Part shown: one piece after another, positions 41,666-50,596 of the stretch
Numbering within the stretch: the first letter of the stretch is position 1
Layout: the number at the start of each line of letters is the position of its first letter
Assembly: GCF_025567305.1 (NCBI RefSeq)
Contig: NZ_JAOQJP010000009.1
Span: 1-64,000 of the forward strand
Origin: Lentihominibacter butyricus
GTDB lineage: Bacteria > Bacillota > Clostridia > Peptostreptococcales > Anaerovoracaceae
Length of the DNA stretch: 64,000 nucleotides
Direction: 5' to 3'
Program-made: the position numbers and the translations under genes
Notes under the pieces: generated by a model
The model's database searches: none
Seen by the model: the letters and a program-made list of their open reading frames with translations, nothing else
What the model was told of the DNA's origin: nothing

Positions 41666-43090
41666 ATGGAAGCATTGACAAAGATTCTGGAGGCAATAGA
41701 CGGAGTCGTCTGGGGAGTGCCTCTCATCGTACTGATCATGGGAACGGGTATATACCTGACCATCAGACTGGGTCTGCTGCAGTTCAGAAAACTCGGCAAG
41801 GCGCTGAAGTACATGGTGAAGAATGAAGAAGGAGCAAAAGGTGAGGTGACGAGCTTCGGTGCGCTCTGTACAGCGATGGCAGCGACTATCGGTACAGGAA
41901 ATATCGTAGGTGTTGCGACTGCCGTTATGGCGGGAGGCCCGGGAGCACTGTTCTGGATGATAGTTGCAGCATGTCTCGGTATGGCAACGAAGTATTCCGA
42001 AGGACTGCTCGCTGTTAAGTTCCGTGAGGACAAAGGCGGAAGATTCCTTGGCGGACCTTTCAGATATATAGAACAGGGTATGGGGCCTGGATGGAAATGG
42101 CTCGCCAAGCTGTTCGCTATATTCGGCATAGGTGCCGGACTTCTTGGTATCGGAACGATAACTCAGGTAAACGGTATTGCATCTGCGGTAAAGAATGTTT
42201 TCGACCCTGAGGCACAGAACGTCGTACATTTATTTGGATCTGAGTATTCGATAGCGACTGTTATCACAGCGATCGTAGTGGCATTTTTCACAGCACTTGT
42301 AGTTATCGGCGGACTGAAGAGGATCGCAAGCGTTACTTCGATCGTAGTGCCGTTCATGGCTATCGCATATATCATAATATGCGTCGTGATACTGATATAC
42401 AATATAGAAAAGCTGCCTTCAGCTGTAGTGATGATCGTTGAAAGTGCATTCGGGGCAAGAGCGATGGCAGGTGGAGCTCTCGGAGCGCTGCTGCTCGCTA
42501 TGCAGAAGGGTGTCGCAAGAGGTATATTCTCGAATGAGGCAGGTCTGGGAAGCGCGCCTATCGCCGCTGCTGCAGCACAGACGCATGAGCCTGTAAGACA
42601 GGGTCTCGTATCGATGACAGGAACATTCATCGATACAGTCATCGTTTGTACTATGACAGGTCTTTCGATCATGGTAACAGGTGCATATGATTTCTCGACG
42701 GCAAACGGACTCGACGGCGTAGATGTAACTATATGGGCATTTTCGAACGGCCTTCCGTGGGCGGCAGGAGTCGGCTCAGTGATCCTGATGGTGTGCCTGG
42801 CTCTCTTCGCATTCACTACTATCCTCGGATGGGACTATTACAGCGAAAGATGCCTCGAATATCTGACAGGAGGCAAGATGGGAGTCGTAAAGGTTTACAG
42901 ATGGTTCTACATACTGGCAGTACTGATCGGACCGTTCCTCACGTTATCGGCAGTATGGACTCTGGCGGATATCTTCAACGGACTGATGGCTATACCTAAC
43001 CTGATAGCACTTGTTGCTCTGAGCGGCGTAATCGTTGCAGAAACGAAGAGCTACTTCAAGAGACTCGAAGCAGGTCATATAGACGGCTAG
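41666..43090 (+). CDS. Sodium:alanine/glycine symporter (AGCS family)
   Basis: 474 residues from the ATG at 41666 (GGAGAAGGAG site), about 11 membrane helices. GALCTAMAATIGTGNIVGVATA, GGPGALFWM and RGIFSNEAGLGSAPIAAAAA are AGCS signatures including the sodium and substrate sites. The glycine riboswitch upstream points to glycine as the substrate, probably taken up or exported with sodium. Confidence 0.93.
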   Translation: MEALTKILEAIDGVVWGVPLIVLIMGTGIYLTIRLGLLQFRKLGKALKYMVKNEEGAKGEVTSFGALCTAMAATIGTGNIVGVATAVMAGGPGALFWMIVAACLGMATKYSEGLLAVKFREDKGGRFLGGPFRYIEQGMGPGWKWLAKLFAIFGIGAGLLGIGTITQVNGIASAVKNVFDPEAQNVVHLFGSEYSIATVITAIVVAFFTALVVIGGLKRIASVTSIVVPFMAIAYIIICVVILIYNIEKLPSAVVMIVESAFGARAMAGGALGALLLAMQKGVARGIFSNEAGLGSAPIAAAAAQTHEPVRQGLVSMTGTFIDTVIVCTMTGLSIMVTGAYDFSTANGLDGVDVTIWAFSNGLPWAAGVGSVILMVCLALFAFTTILGWDYYSERCLEYLTGGKMGVVKVYRWFYILAVLIGPFLTLSAVWTLADIFNGLMAIPNLIALVALSGVIVAETKSYFKRLEAGHIDG

Positions 43091-43207
43091 TTTCAGCAGG
43101 GTAGCCGATACGGATCACGATGGAGCATATCAGAGGGGTAGTCGCCGGATCAGCAGCAATAAAGAATTATACATCTGAAAATACATAACATAATATGATG
43201 AGAAACG

Positions 43208-43243
43208 ATCGCAGGATGAACGCAAAGACATCCTGCGATTTTT
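43208..43243 (+). terminator. Terminator of the glycine symporter
   Basis: ATCGCAGGATG/CATCCTGCGAT perfect 11-bp stem, then TTTTT. Confidence 0.85.
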
Positions 43244-43313
43244 ATATATACAGGCATAGCACGTACACCTGCTGCATATAAATCTATAAACAACGGAAAA
43301 GGGAGGAGCAGAT

Positions 43314-43565
43314 ATGCTTAATACAGAAGATATAAGAAACAAAGAGGTCATCAATATCTATGACGGCAGGAGCATGGGATTCGTATGCGATATAGAGATA
43401 AACCTCAAGGAAGGACGTATAGACGGGATAGTGCTGCCGGGAGACAGGGGATTCATGAAACTGCTGGGACGCGGAGAGCCGAACGACTTTGTGATAAAGT
43501 GGAAACACGTGAAGACCATAGGAGACGACGTTATACTGGTAGATGTGCCGCCTGTAATAGATTAG
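43314..43565 (+). CDS. YlmC/YmxH family sporulation protein
   Basis: 83 residues, PRC-barrel fold: DIRNKEVINIYDGRSMGFVCDIEI and GRIDGIVLPG are typical of the YlmC/YmxH family found near sigG and nrdR in Clostridia. GGGAGGAG ribosome site. The function is unknown; family membership and place link it to sporulation. Confidence 0.88.
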   Translation: MLNTEDIRNKEVINIYDGRSMGFVCDIEINLKEGRIDGIVLPGDRGFMKLLGRGEPNDFVIKWKHVKTIGDDVILVDVPPVID

Positions 43566-43604
43566 CAGCTGAGATGGACATCACGATCAGCTGTGTGCTG
43601 AGAC

Positions 43605-43712
43605 GATATCGCAGGTTTGGCAGTGCGAAAAGAAAAGAGTGCACTGCGCCTGAACAGTGCGCACCGGCGGAACCTGCAAAAAAATAAAGCCGTTTGCAGG
43701 CTTTGATCTTTT
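43605..43712 (+). other. Structured intergenic segment and terminator after ylmC
   Basis: GCAGGTT (43611) pairs with AACCTGC (43671); inside, GCAGTGC (43621) pairs with GCACTGC (43641), and further G/C-rich turns follow; then AAAGCC/GGCTTT (43686-43704) with GATCTTTTTT as a terminator. Could be a long 3' untranslated structure or a small RNA. Confidence 0.4.
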
Positions 43713-43777
43713 TTCATTAAACTGCCGGACATCTGCGGTATCTGATTTTATAGACAGTGTGTTTATGTGTGTTCTGT

Positions 43778-44128
43778 TCAATGCTCCTGATCAGCTGTTA
43801 TTCCTGCTTCGGCGAGTTCTTTGTTCAGTTCTGCATCGCGTATCTTGTCGAGTTTGATATTTCTGAAATAAAGACAGATGTCTATCGTTATTTCAAGCAT
43901 GTTCAATACATAAAATATGAAGCTGAGGTAAAACATGAATCCGTGATCGACTTCTGTGCAGGTCAGGATGATTTTTCTCGTAATACCGAATCCATATCCT
44001 ATCCACAGAAAGACCTCGAAAAACAGGCTTTTTCCTTTAGCTGTACGTGATGTCCACGAACGATATATAGATAAAGGCCACGATAAGCCGAAACAGATTA
44101 TCATCATAGCTTCTAAAAAATTCACCAT
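43778..44128 (-). CDS. PQ-loop-like small membrane protein
   Basis: 116 residues from the ATG at 44128 (AGAGGA site; longer frames upstream lack one). Three hydrophobic helices: NFLEAMMIICFGLSWP, FFEVFLWIGYGFGI and MFYLSFIFYVLNMLEITIDICLYF. The spacing WPLSIYRSWTSRTAKGKSL is like half-SWEET/PQ-loop proteins, where a proline in the first helix and a serine/threonine-rich loop are typical. The charged C-terminal tail is cytoplasmic. The substrate is unknown. Convergent with ylmC. Confidence 0.65.
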   Translation of the reverse strand: MVNFLEAMMIICFGLSWPLSIYRSWTSRTAKGKSLFFEVFLWIGYGFGITRKIILTCTEVDHGFMFYLSFIFYVLNMLEITIDICLYFRNIKLDKIRDAELNKELAEAGITADQEH

Positions 44129-44600
44129 AGTATTATTCCTCTCTGCGATCAATTGATCAAAAATTATCAGTGTTCTGTTGAACCAATAGTGATAACGGCA
44201 TGTCTTTACAGATGTGGCAAGTGAACGCAAATCAGCCCGATGTGTTCGTACAAGTCGCAGTTATTCAGTTTTCAATGTTCGTACACCCTGATTGTATGGA
44301 GGATAATGTTCGTATATATTTTTTCTGAAAATCTGGATTTCAATCTGGATTTCAACTTTTGATACGAACTTCTTTCATTGACAAGAATATCACAAGACGA
44401 TCGGCAGAGATAATTGATTATTCTGATGACGCCATCAGTTTTTCTAATGATTTCATATTTTCTGACAATACACATCAGACTCTGATGCGCTCCATGCTTC
44501 AAAATCATTTCAAATATCGGGATATGCCACTTTCTAAGCTATGTTCTTATGATCGGAATAAGTTAGACAAAAGACACAATATGTAGTATAATTATATAAA
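44129..44600. other. AT-rich intergenic region with short repeats
   Basis: No gene I can support. ATGTTCGTA-like words occur at 44240, 44277 and 44308, and TACGAAC at 44361. AATCTGGATTTC is tandemly duplicated (44330-44353). A TATAAT lies at 44587-44592 upstream of nrdR but with no proper -35 box. Confidence 0.45.
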
Positions 44601-44639
44601 ATTTTGAATGCTGATATGTCCGAAAAAGGAGGTCACAAA

Positions 44640-45104
44640 ATGAGATGCCCTTATTGCGAAAACGAAGACAGCAAGGTAATCGACTCCAGACATACGGAAG
44701 ATGGACGTGCTATAAGGAGACGAAGAGAATGTGAAGAGTGCGGCAGGCGATTCACGACTTATGAAAAAATAGAAGAAGTCATACTTATGGTGATAAAAAA
44801 GGATGGAAGCCGTCAGGCATTTGACAGGAACAAGCTCCTGAACGGCATAATAAGAGCATGTGAGAAGCGTCCCGTGTCCATCGCTGATATGGAGAAGATA
44901 GTAGATGACATCGAGAGAGGTCTCAACAACACGATGGAAAAGGAAGTCGAGAGCAGTCTGATAGGAGAGCTCGTTATGGAAAGACTCAGAGATCTGGATG
45001 AAGTGGCATACGTGCGCTTTGCATCGGTATACAGACAGTTCACAGACATAAACACATTCGTAGCGGAGATAGAAAAGCTGCTCACCAACAGAAAGAACAG
45101 CTGA
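44640..45104 (+). CDS. nrdR: Transcriptional repressor NrdR
   Basis: 154 residues from the ATG at 44640 (AAGGAGG site). N-terminal zinc ribbon (MRCPYCENEDSKVIDSR, ECEECGRRFTTYE) and an ATP-cone domain (VIKKDGSRQAFDRNKLLNGI). NrdR senses ATP/dATP and represses ribonucleotide reductase genes. Confidence 0.95.
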   Translation: MRCPYCENEDSKVIDSRHTEDGRAIRRRRECEECGRRFTTYEKIEEVILMVIKKDGSRQAFDRNKLLNGIIRACEKRPVSIADMEKIVDDIERGLNNTMEKEVESSLIGELVMERLRDLDEVAYVRFASVYRQFTDINTFVAEIEKLLTNRKNS

Positions 45105-45128
45105 GCGGAGAAAAGAGAAACGGCAGAT

Positions 45129-45779
45129 ATGGATAAATTGATCAGGATAGCAGTAGACGGGCCGAGCGGAGCAGGTAAAAGCACGATAGCAAAAGCTGTG
45201 GCAGCTGAGCTTGGCATAGATTATATAGATACCGGGGCGATGTACAGAGCTATAGGCTACAAGATGAAGCTCGAAGGCATAGAAGACGGCGGAGATGCGA
45301 GATTCGTACAGGTCCTCGACGATACGGACATAGACTTTGCCGACGGAGATATTATACTGGACGGCGAGACGGTCAATGATCTGATAAGGACTCCGGAAAT
45401 GTCAGAACGTGCATCGCGTTTTTCGGCGATACCTGCGGTGCGCGCAAAACTCGTGGAGCTGCAGCGTGGCATGGGCATGAAAAAAAGCGTGATAATGGAC
45501 GGCAGAGACATAGGCACCAACGTTCTTAAAGACGCGGAGTACAAATTTTTCCTGACAGCAACGGCAGAGGAAAGAGCAGAAAGACGTTATAAAGAACTGA
45601 AGGAAAAAGGGGAAAACATTTCTTTCGAAGAAGTTCTTGAGGATATAAAACAGAGAGACTACCGTGATATGACAAGAGAGCTGAATCCGCTGAAGAAAGC
45701 GGATGACGCGCTGGAAGTCGATACGACGGAACTTTCTATTGAAGAAGTGACAGACAGGATAGTAAAGGAGATCAGGTAA
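45129..45779 (+). CDS. cmk: Cytidylate kinase
   Basis: 216 residues. P-loop IAVDGPSGAGKSTIAKAVA, the DTGAMYRAIG CMP-binding segment and MDGRDIGTNVL are conserved. Phosphorylates CMP and dCMP with ATP. Its stop overlaps the next ATG by 1 bp (TAATG), so the two are coupled. 24 bp from nrdR. Confidence 0.95.
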   Translation: MDKLIRIAVDGPSGAGKSTIAKAVAAELGIDYIDTGAMYRAIGYKMKLEGIEDGGDARFVQVLDDTDIDFADGDIILDGETVNDLIRTPEMSERASRFSAIPAVRAKLVELQRGMGMKKSVIMDGRDIGTNVLKDAEYKFFLTATAEERAERRYKELKEKGENISFEEVLEDIKQRDYRDMTRELNPLKKADDALEVDTTELSIEEVTDRIVKEIR

Positions 45780-47023
45780 TGGCTACAGTAAGACCTTTCA
45801 AGGCGGTGAGACCGGCACGGGAGCGCGTGCAGGATGTTATTTCACTGCCTTACGATGTGATGAACAGAAGTGAAGCGGCAGCGATGGCGGAAGGAAATCC
45901 GCACAGCTTTCTGCATATCTGCAGATCTGAGATAGATCTGCCGGATCAGGAGGATCCGTACGACGCATCGGTTTATCAGAAAGCGAAAGAAAATATAGCG
46001 AAATTCATAGAAGACGGAACGTTTATCGAAGACGACAGCCCGTGTCTTTACATATACAGAGAGATAATGGACGGCCGCGTGCAGACCGGTATAGTAGGAT
46101 GCGTGGCAGTCGATGAATATCAGAACAACACGATCAGGAAACACGAATTCACGCGAGTGGAGAAGGAGCAGGACAGGATCAGGCATTTCGACGTGTGTGA
46201 CACGAATACTGAGCCTGTGTTCCTCACATACAGAGACGACAAGAGGATCAGATCCATCGTGGAGGGCTTTGCGGAGAACAATGAGCCGGTATACGATGTG
46301 ACTGCATCCGACGGGATACGACATATACTCTGGGTAGTGGACGACGAAGAGCTGATCGCAGGTATAACAGCGCTTTTCACAGAGATCCCTGCGCTTTACA
46401 TAGCGGACGGCCACCATAGAAGTGCGTCGGCGTGCAAGGTCGGACTGAAAAGGCGCGATGAGAATCCGGACTATACGGGCGATGAGGAGTTCAATTTCTT
46501 CATGGCGGCGATATTCCCCGACAGCGATCTGAGGATATTCGACTACAACAGAGTGATAAAGGATCTCAATGGACTTTCGGAAGAAGAGTTTATCGAAAAG
46601 ATAAAGGCTGCGGGCTTTGCGGTCGACGATATGGGTGAAGAGACGTATTATCCTGAAGCAAAGCATGTGTTCTCGATGTACCTCGGCGGAAAATGGTACA
46701 GGCTGACAGCCGACAGCAGTATCATACCGGATCATGTGATCGATTCGCTGGATGTTGCGATCCTGCAGAACAATATCTTCGAACCGGTGCTCGGCATCAG
46801 CGATCCGAGAACTGACAAGAGGATAGACTTCGTCGGAGGCATACGAGGTCTTGGCGAACTCAAAAGACGTGCAGAGAGCGATATGAAGGTCGCATTTGCG
46901 GTATATCCGGTAGACGTGACGGATCTTCTCAGGGTATCCGACAACGATATGGTGATGCCGCCTAAATCGACGTGGTTCGAGCCGAAGCTCGGCAGCGGAC
47001 TGTTCATGCACCGCCTCAAATAA
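45779..47023 (+). CDS. DUF1015 family protein
   Basis: 414 residues. VRPFKAVRPARERVQDVISLPYDVM at the start and ALYIADGHHRSASACKVG near residue 205 are the hallmarks of DUF1015 (SerK-type) proteins; some members are ADP/ATP-dependent serine kinases in archaea. Here it is cotranscribed with cmk; whether it acts on serine is not shown. Soluble, no signal. Confidence 0.88.
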   Translation: MATVRPFKAVRPARERVQDVISLPYDVMNRSEAAAMAEGNPHSFLHICRSEIDLPDQEDPYDASVYQKAKENIAKFIEDGTFIEDDSPCLYIYREIMDGRVQTGIVGCVAVDEYQNNTIRKHEFTRVEKEQDRIRHFDVCDTNTEPVFLTYRDDKRIRSIVEGFAENNEPVYDVTASDGIRHILWVVDDEELIAGITALFTEIPALYIADGHHRSASACKVGLKRRDENPDYTGDEEFNFFMAAIFPDSDLRIFDYNRVIKDLNGLSEEEFIEKIKAAGFAVDDMGEETYYPEAKHVFSMYLGGKWYRLTADSSIIPDHVIDSLDVAILQNNIFEPVLGISDPRTDKRIDFVGGIRGLGELKRRAESDMKVAFAVYPVDVTDLLRVSDNDMVMPPKSTWFEPKLGSGLFMHRLK

Positions 47024-47042
47024 ATATGATGATGTATACAGG

Positions 47043-47082
47043 CTCCTTTGCGTGGTAAAAATACATGCAGAGGAGTTTTTTT
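47043..47082 (+). terminator. Terminator hairpin containing the ribosome site of the next gene
   Basis: CTCCTTTGCGTG (47043-47054) pairs with CATGCAGAGGAG (47064-47075), 12 bp with two G-T pairs, then TTTTTTT right before the ATG at 47083. The GAGGAG in the right arm is the only Shine-Dalgarno site for the downstream PBP gene. Confidence 0.7.
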
Positions 47083-48711
47083 ATGGACAGAATGGCGGGA
47101 AATCTGAAAAAAGTCATGTTGATAGCAGCGGTGCTGGCTGGGCTGCTCGTCTGCAGGCTGTTTTATATACAGATCACAGGAAACGGAGAGCTGGCGGCGG
47201 TGACCAGGATGCAGTCGATGATAGCTCTTGAGGGCGGCAACACGCGCGGCATCATTTACGACAGGAACGGATCACCTCTGGTAGCTGATGAAAAGCGTTT
47301 TGTCTATATAATAAATAAGAAAAAGATGGACAGTGAGGCTTTGCGTATCCTGGACCGTATCGGCGCACATGAGGTCATCAACGAGGAGAATGAGTATGCG
47401 GTCTACAGCTCTGAGTCGTATGAAAAATATGCAGGGCACAGGCTGATATCCGGATATGGAGCGTATATACTGCAGGCATCCGCGAGATACAGCGACGAGC
47501 AGACGGCAGTGCACCTCATAGGGTATGTGAACAGGAGCGATTCATCGGGCGCTGCAGGGCTTGAGCTGATGTATGACGATCAGCTGTCCGGCTTCAACCG
47601 CAGGATATATGCGGTCGCGGATGTAAAAGGCGGGATCCTTCCGGGAAGAGGGCTTGTGATCACGTCTGACAGTGAGAAGGACTCGTCTGTCATAAAAGGC
47701 ATACGCACGACGGTGGACAAGGAGCTTCAGCAGGCCGTCGAGGAGATAATACAGAATGTGGAAAAGGACTGCGCGGTCGTCATTCTCGATGCTTCAGACG
47801 GGGGAGTCGCGGCTATGGCCTGTACGCCGTCTTTCGATCCCAATGATGTAGGCACGCATCTTGAAAGTGATGGCGATGAGCTTGTGAACAAGGCCACTCA
47901 GGGTGAGTATGCACCGGGGTCTGTTTTCAAGATCGCGGTCGCAGCCGCGGCACTGGAAAACGGTGTGGATATCGACTGCAGCTATGACTGTACGGGGTCG
48001 GTATCAGTAGGAGATCTGCAGGTGAAGTGCGAGACAGGTGGAGACGACGGGCATGGCAGCATAGGATTCGAGGATGCTTTTGCGCAGTCGTGCAACAGCT
48101 TCTTCATACAGCTGGGGCAGGAGATCGGCGCTGACGATATAATAGAGACGGCGCAGAAGCTTGGACTCGGAAAGAAAGCTCTGACAGGGTATCCTCAGGA
48201 AAGTGCAGGGCACCTGATGACTTCCGGAGAGCGGTCAGGAGATGCGATAGCCAATCTGTCGATCGGGCAGGGAGAAACTCTCGTCACGCCTCTGCAGGTG
48301 GCGCATATGACAGGGATCATAGCTTCCGGCGGCATAGACAGAGGCGTGCATATGCTGATGGAGGAAGAAGCCGGTAATGAACGCGTGATTTCCGGGAAAA
48401 CTGCGGGAGCGATAGCCGCCATGATGGAAAAAACGACGGAGAGCGGAACAGGGAGCGGTCTGGATATGACAGCGCGTGACGGGAGCGCGGAGGCTGCGGT
48501 GAAAACGGGCACTGCGGAGTACAGCGACGGCGAAACTGTCAGGACCCACGGCTGGATCACAGGGTATGCTCCGTGTAGCGAGCCGGAATATGTGATAACC
48601 GTGTTCGTGGAAGACGGAGGGTCCGGATCGGCGTCAGCAGGGCCTGTATTTGAAAAGATACTGGAATATATGAGAAAATCAGGGAGCTACAGCAGTCCGG
48701 CGCTGGCGTGA
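47083..48711 (+). CDS. Class B penicillin-binding protein (transpeptidase)
   Basis: 542 residues from the ATG at 47083. One N-terminal membrane anchor, a PBP dimer domain (RGIIYDRNGSPLV), and a transpeptidase domain with SVFK near residue 281, SCN in AQSCNSFFIQ and KTGTAEYSDG near 473; all three active-site motifs are present. Crosslinks peptidoglycan. Resembles FtsI/PbpA-type or spore PBPs; the convergent sigK gene hints at sporulation but proves nothing. No PASTA domains. Confidence 0.88.
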   Translation: MDRMAGNLKKVMLIAAVLAGLLVCRLFYIQITGNGELAAVTRMQSMIALEGGNTRGIIYDRNGSPLVADEKRFVYIINKKKMDSEALRILDRIGAHEVINEENEYAVYSSESYEKYAGHRLISGYGAYILQASARYSDEQTAVHLIGYVNRSDSSGAAGLELMYDDQLSGFNRRIYAVADVKGGILPGRGLVITSDSEKDSSVIKGIRTTVDKELQQAVEEIIQNVEKDCAVVILDASDGGVAAMACTPSFDPNDVGTHLESDGDELVNKATQGEYAPGSVFKIAVAAAALENGVDIDCSYDCTGSVSVGDLQVKCETGGDDGHGSIGFEDAFAQSCNSFFIQLGQEIGADDIIETAQKLGLGKKALTGYPQESAGHLMTSGERSGDAIANLSIGQGETLVTPLQVAHMTGIIASGGIDRGVHMLMEEEAGNERVISGKTAGAIAAMMEKTTESGTGSGLDMTARDGSAEAAVKTGTAEYSDGETVRTHGWITGYAPCSEPEYVITVFVEDGGSGSASAGPVFEKILEYMRKSGSYSSPALA

Positions 48712-48762
48712 TGCGGTGCGATGCGACGCACTGCATGCGAGGCGGGGTCCGTACATGACATG

Positions 48763-49389
48763 TCAGGATTCCATCGCGCGCCGGAGCTTTTCCAGAGCCT
48801 TCTTTTCGATGCGCGAGACATATGATCTGCTTATCCCCAGATATGCGGCGACTTCGCGCTGTGTCCTCGGTGCGGTGCCGAGTATGCCGTAGCGATGTAT
48901 TATGATCTGTTTTTCGCGGTCAGTCAGCACGCTGCCTAGTGCGTTGAGCATATCGCGAACCTGTATCCTGGTATTGATATCGTCTATGACGGCATCGGGA
49001 TCTGTGCCCAGTATATCGTTCAGACTGATTTCGTTCCCGTCCTTATCGGTCCCTATCGGCAGATTTATGGAAACCTCAGAGGAAGTCTTCTTTGATGCTC
49101 TTATACTCATCAGGATCTCGTTTTCGATGCATCTGGCAGCATAAGTGGCAAGTCTGACAGACTTGCCGCTGCGGTAGGTGTTTACCGCTTTTATCAGCCC
49201 TATAGTGCCTGTAGAGATATAGTCGTCCATGCTCTGAGTGGCAGTGGCGTATTTTTTTGCAATGTGGGCAACGAGACGCAGATTGCGCTCGATAAGTATT
49301 TCTCTGGCCTGTTCATCGCCTTTTTCCCATAGTGAGATATAGTATTTTTCTTCTTTGTCGGTCAGTGGTTTCGGAAATGAAACACTCAT
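48763..49389 (-). CDS. sigK: RNA polymerase sporulation sigma factor K, without pro-sequence
   Basis: 208 residues in one uninterrupted frame, so no skin element. The start MSVSFPKPLTDKEEKYY aligns with the mature part of Bacillus sigma K, so the ~20-residue hydrophobic pro-sequence is missing. Region 2 (LRLVAHIAKKYATATQ, TGTIGLIKAVNTYR) and region 4 (TDREKQIIIHRYGI, LGISRSYVSRIEKK) are complete. Late mother-cell sigma factor. Strong AGAGGGGGAT ribosome site. Clostridioides difficile sigK also lacks the pro-sequence. Confidence 0.92.
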   Translation of the reverse strand: MSVSFPKPLTDKEEKYYISLWEKGDEQAREILIERNLRLVAHIAKKYATATQSMDDYISTGTIGLIKAVNTYRSGKSVRLATYAARCIENEILMSIRASKKTSSEVSINLPIGTDKDGNEISLNDILGTDPDAVIDDINTRIQVRDMLNALGSVLTDREKQIIIHRYGILGTAPRTQREVAAYLGISRSYVSRIEKKALEKLRRAMES

Positions 49390-49579
49390 TCTATGTATCC
49401 CCCTCTGTAGATGATCGTGAGCGGATAAAACGCTGCATCATCCGGTATTTCAGCGTATTACCAGAGTCTCGCACCAGTGTCGCTGGTGTTGCCGGCTTTG
49501 GTACTATATGCAGAAATCAGAGGGGAAGTGCCTGACCTCAGAAAAAGAGCATGCTCCTATTTGAGGAGGACAGGATCAG
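49390..49579. other. Upstream region of sigK
   Basis: No gene seen. CACCAG/CTGGTG (49472-49488) is a small palindrome, and ATACATA lies next to the sigK start on the minus strand; I cannot name a clear sigma-E/K promoter. A CTCCT/AGGAG hairpin with TTTTTC on the minus strand (about 49538-49568) may terminate the DUF1540 gene. Confidence 0.35.
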
Positions 49580-49738
49580 CTATTTTCTTTTGAATGAAAG
49601 ACAGTCTGTACACTGATCAACGGTAGGGTCGCACTCGTGTGTTCCTACAGTGATGCAGTCCAGTGAACAGTAGTCAGCTGAATCACAGTGGTTCTGACAT
49701 GTTCCTACTGTGCATTTGATGCTTTTGTTCATATCCAT
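49580..49738 (-). CDS. DUF1540 small cysteine-rich protein
   Basis: 52 residues from the ATG at 49738 (AGGAGG site 7 bp upstream). Eight cysteines: CTVGTCQNHC, YCSLDC, C, QCTDC; the C-X3-5-C pattern is the DUF1540 domain, common in spore-formers and probably metal-binding. Function unknown. Confidence 0.85.
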   Translation of the reverse strand: MDMNKSIKCTVGTCQNHCDSADYCSLDCITVGTHECDPTVDQCTDCLSFKRK

Positions 49739-49894
49739 GATATTGACCTCCTGAAAAATGTTTTGCATTACTTATTATGCCCGCACGCGGTAAATTTATC
49801 GAAAAAATATTTAGAAAAACACGGTTTAAATGTAAAAATATGGTATAATAACACGAAGCACAGCAATGCATAATAAAAGGAGATAAAGGGAAAA

Positions 49895-50575
49895 ATGAAG
49901 ATCAGAAAACTTCCGGACAGCGAAAGGCCGAGAGAAAAGCTGCTGAGAGAAGGTAAAGAGCGGCTTTCCAATACAGAGATACTGGCGATAATAATAGGAA
50001 GCGGCACGGGCGGCAGGTCGGCGCTGGATCTGGCGTCAGAAGTGATATCGCTTGACAGCACGGGCATAAGATTCCTGGCGGGATGCAGGCCTGAAGAGCT
50101 GCAGCGCGTAAAAGGCATAGGAAGAGCCAAAGCGTGTGAGATCCTGGCAGCTGCAGAGCTTGGAAAACGCATCGCGACCAGACCGCATGAGGAGTGCACG
50201 CGCATAGAACGTTCTTCGGATATAGCCGAGCTGTTCATGGAGAAAATGAGATATCACAAGAAAGAGCATTTTGTGACGCTGCTGATAAATGTAAAAGGAG
50301 AGATAATCGAAGAGGCGGAGATTTCGGTAGGCGATCTGTGTTCAAGTACGACGCATCCGAGAGAAGTATTCGTGGATGCAGTCAGACGGAGCGCGGGCTC
50401 GGTCGCTTTCGTACATAATCATCCCAGCGGGGATCCGACGCCGAGCAGCGCCGATCTCGATACGACGAGACGGCTGATGCAGGCGGGAGAGATACTGGGG
50501 ATCCCGGTGCTCGACCATATAGTGATAGGCGACGGATGCTATGTCAGCATGAGAGCGGAGGGGATGATGGACTGA
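49895..50575 (+). CDS. radC: RadC/MPN-domain protein
   Basis: 226 residues. Helix-hairpin-helix segment (LQRVKGIGRAKACEILAAAELG) and a C-terminal JAB/MPN metal motif HNHPSGDPTPSSADLDTT. Called DNA repair protein RadC in databases, although its biochemical role is unsettled. An extended -10 (TGGTATAAT, 49841-49849) lies upstream. In many Firmicutes it precedes mreBCD; here a PBP2 gene follows. Confidence 0.93.
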   Translation: MKIRKLPDSERPREKLLREGKERLSNTEILAIIIGSGTGGRSALDLASEVISLDSTGIRFLAGCRPEELQRVKGIGRAKACEILAAAELGKRIATRPHEECTRIERSSDIAELFMEKMRYHKKEHFVTLLINVKGEIIEEAEISVGDLCSSTTHPREVFVDAVRRSAGSVAFVHNHPSGDPTPSSADLDTTRRLMQAGEILGIPVLDHIVIGDGCYVSMRAEGMMD

Positions 50576-50596
50576 TCTTGCGACGAGGAGGCTTCA

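Noticed and set aside
44563..44592. Full sigma-A promoter before nrdR
   Set aside because: TATAAT is good, but TTAGAC is only 8 bp away and nothing fits at 16-18 bp.
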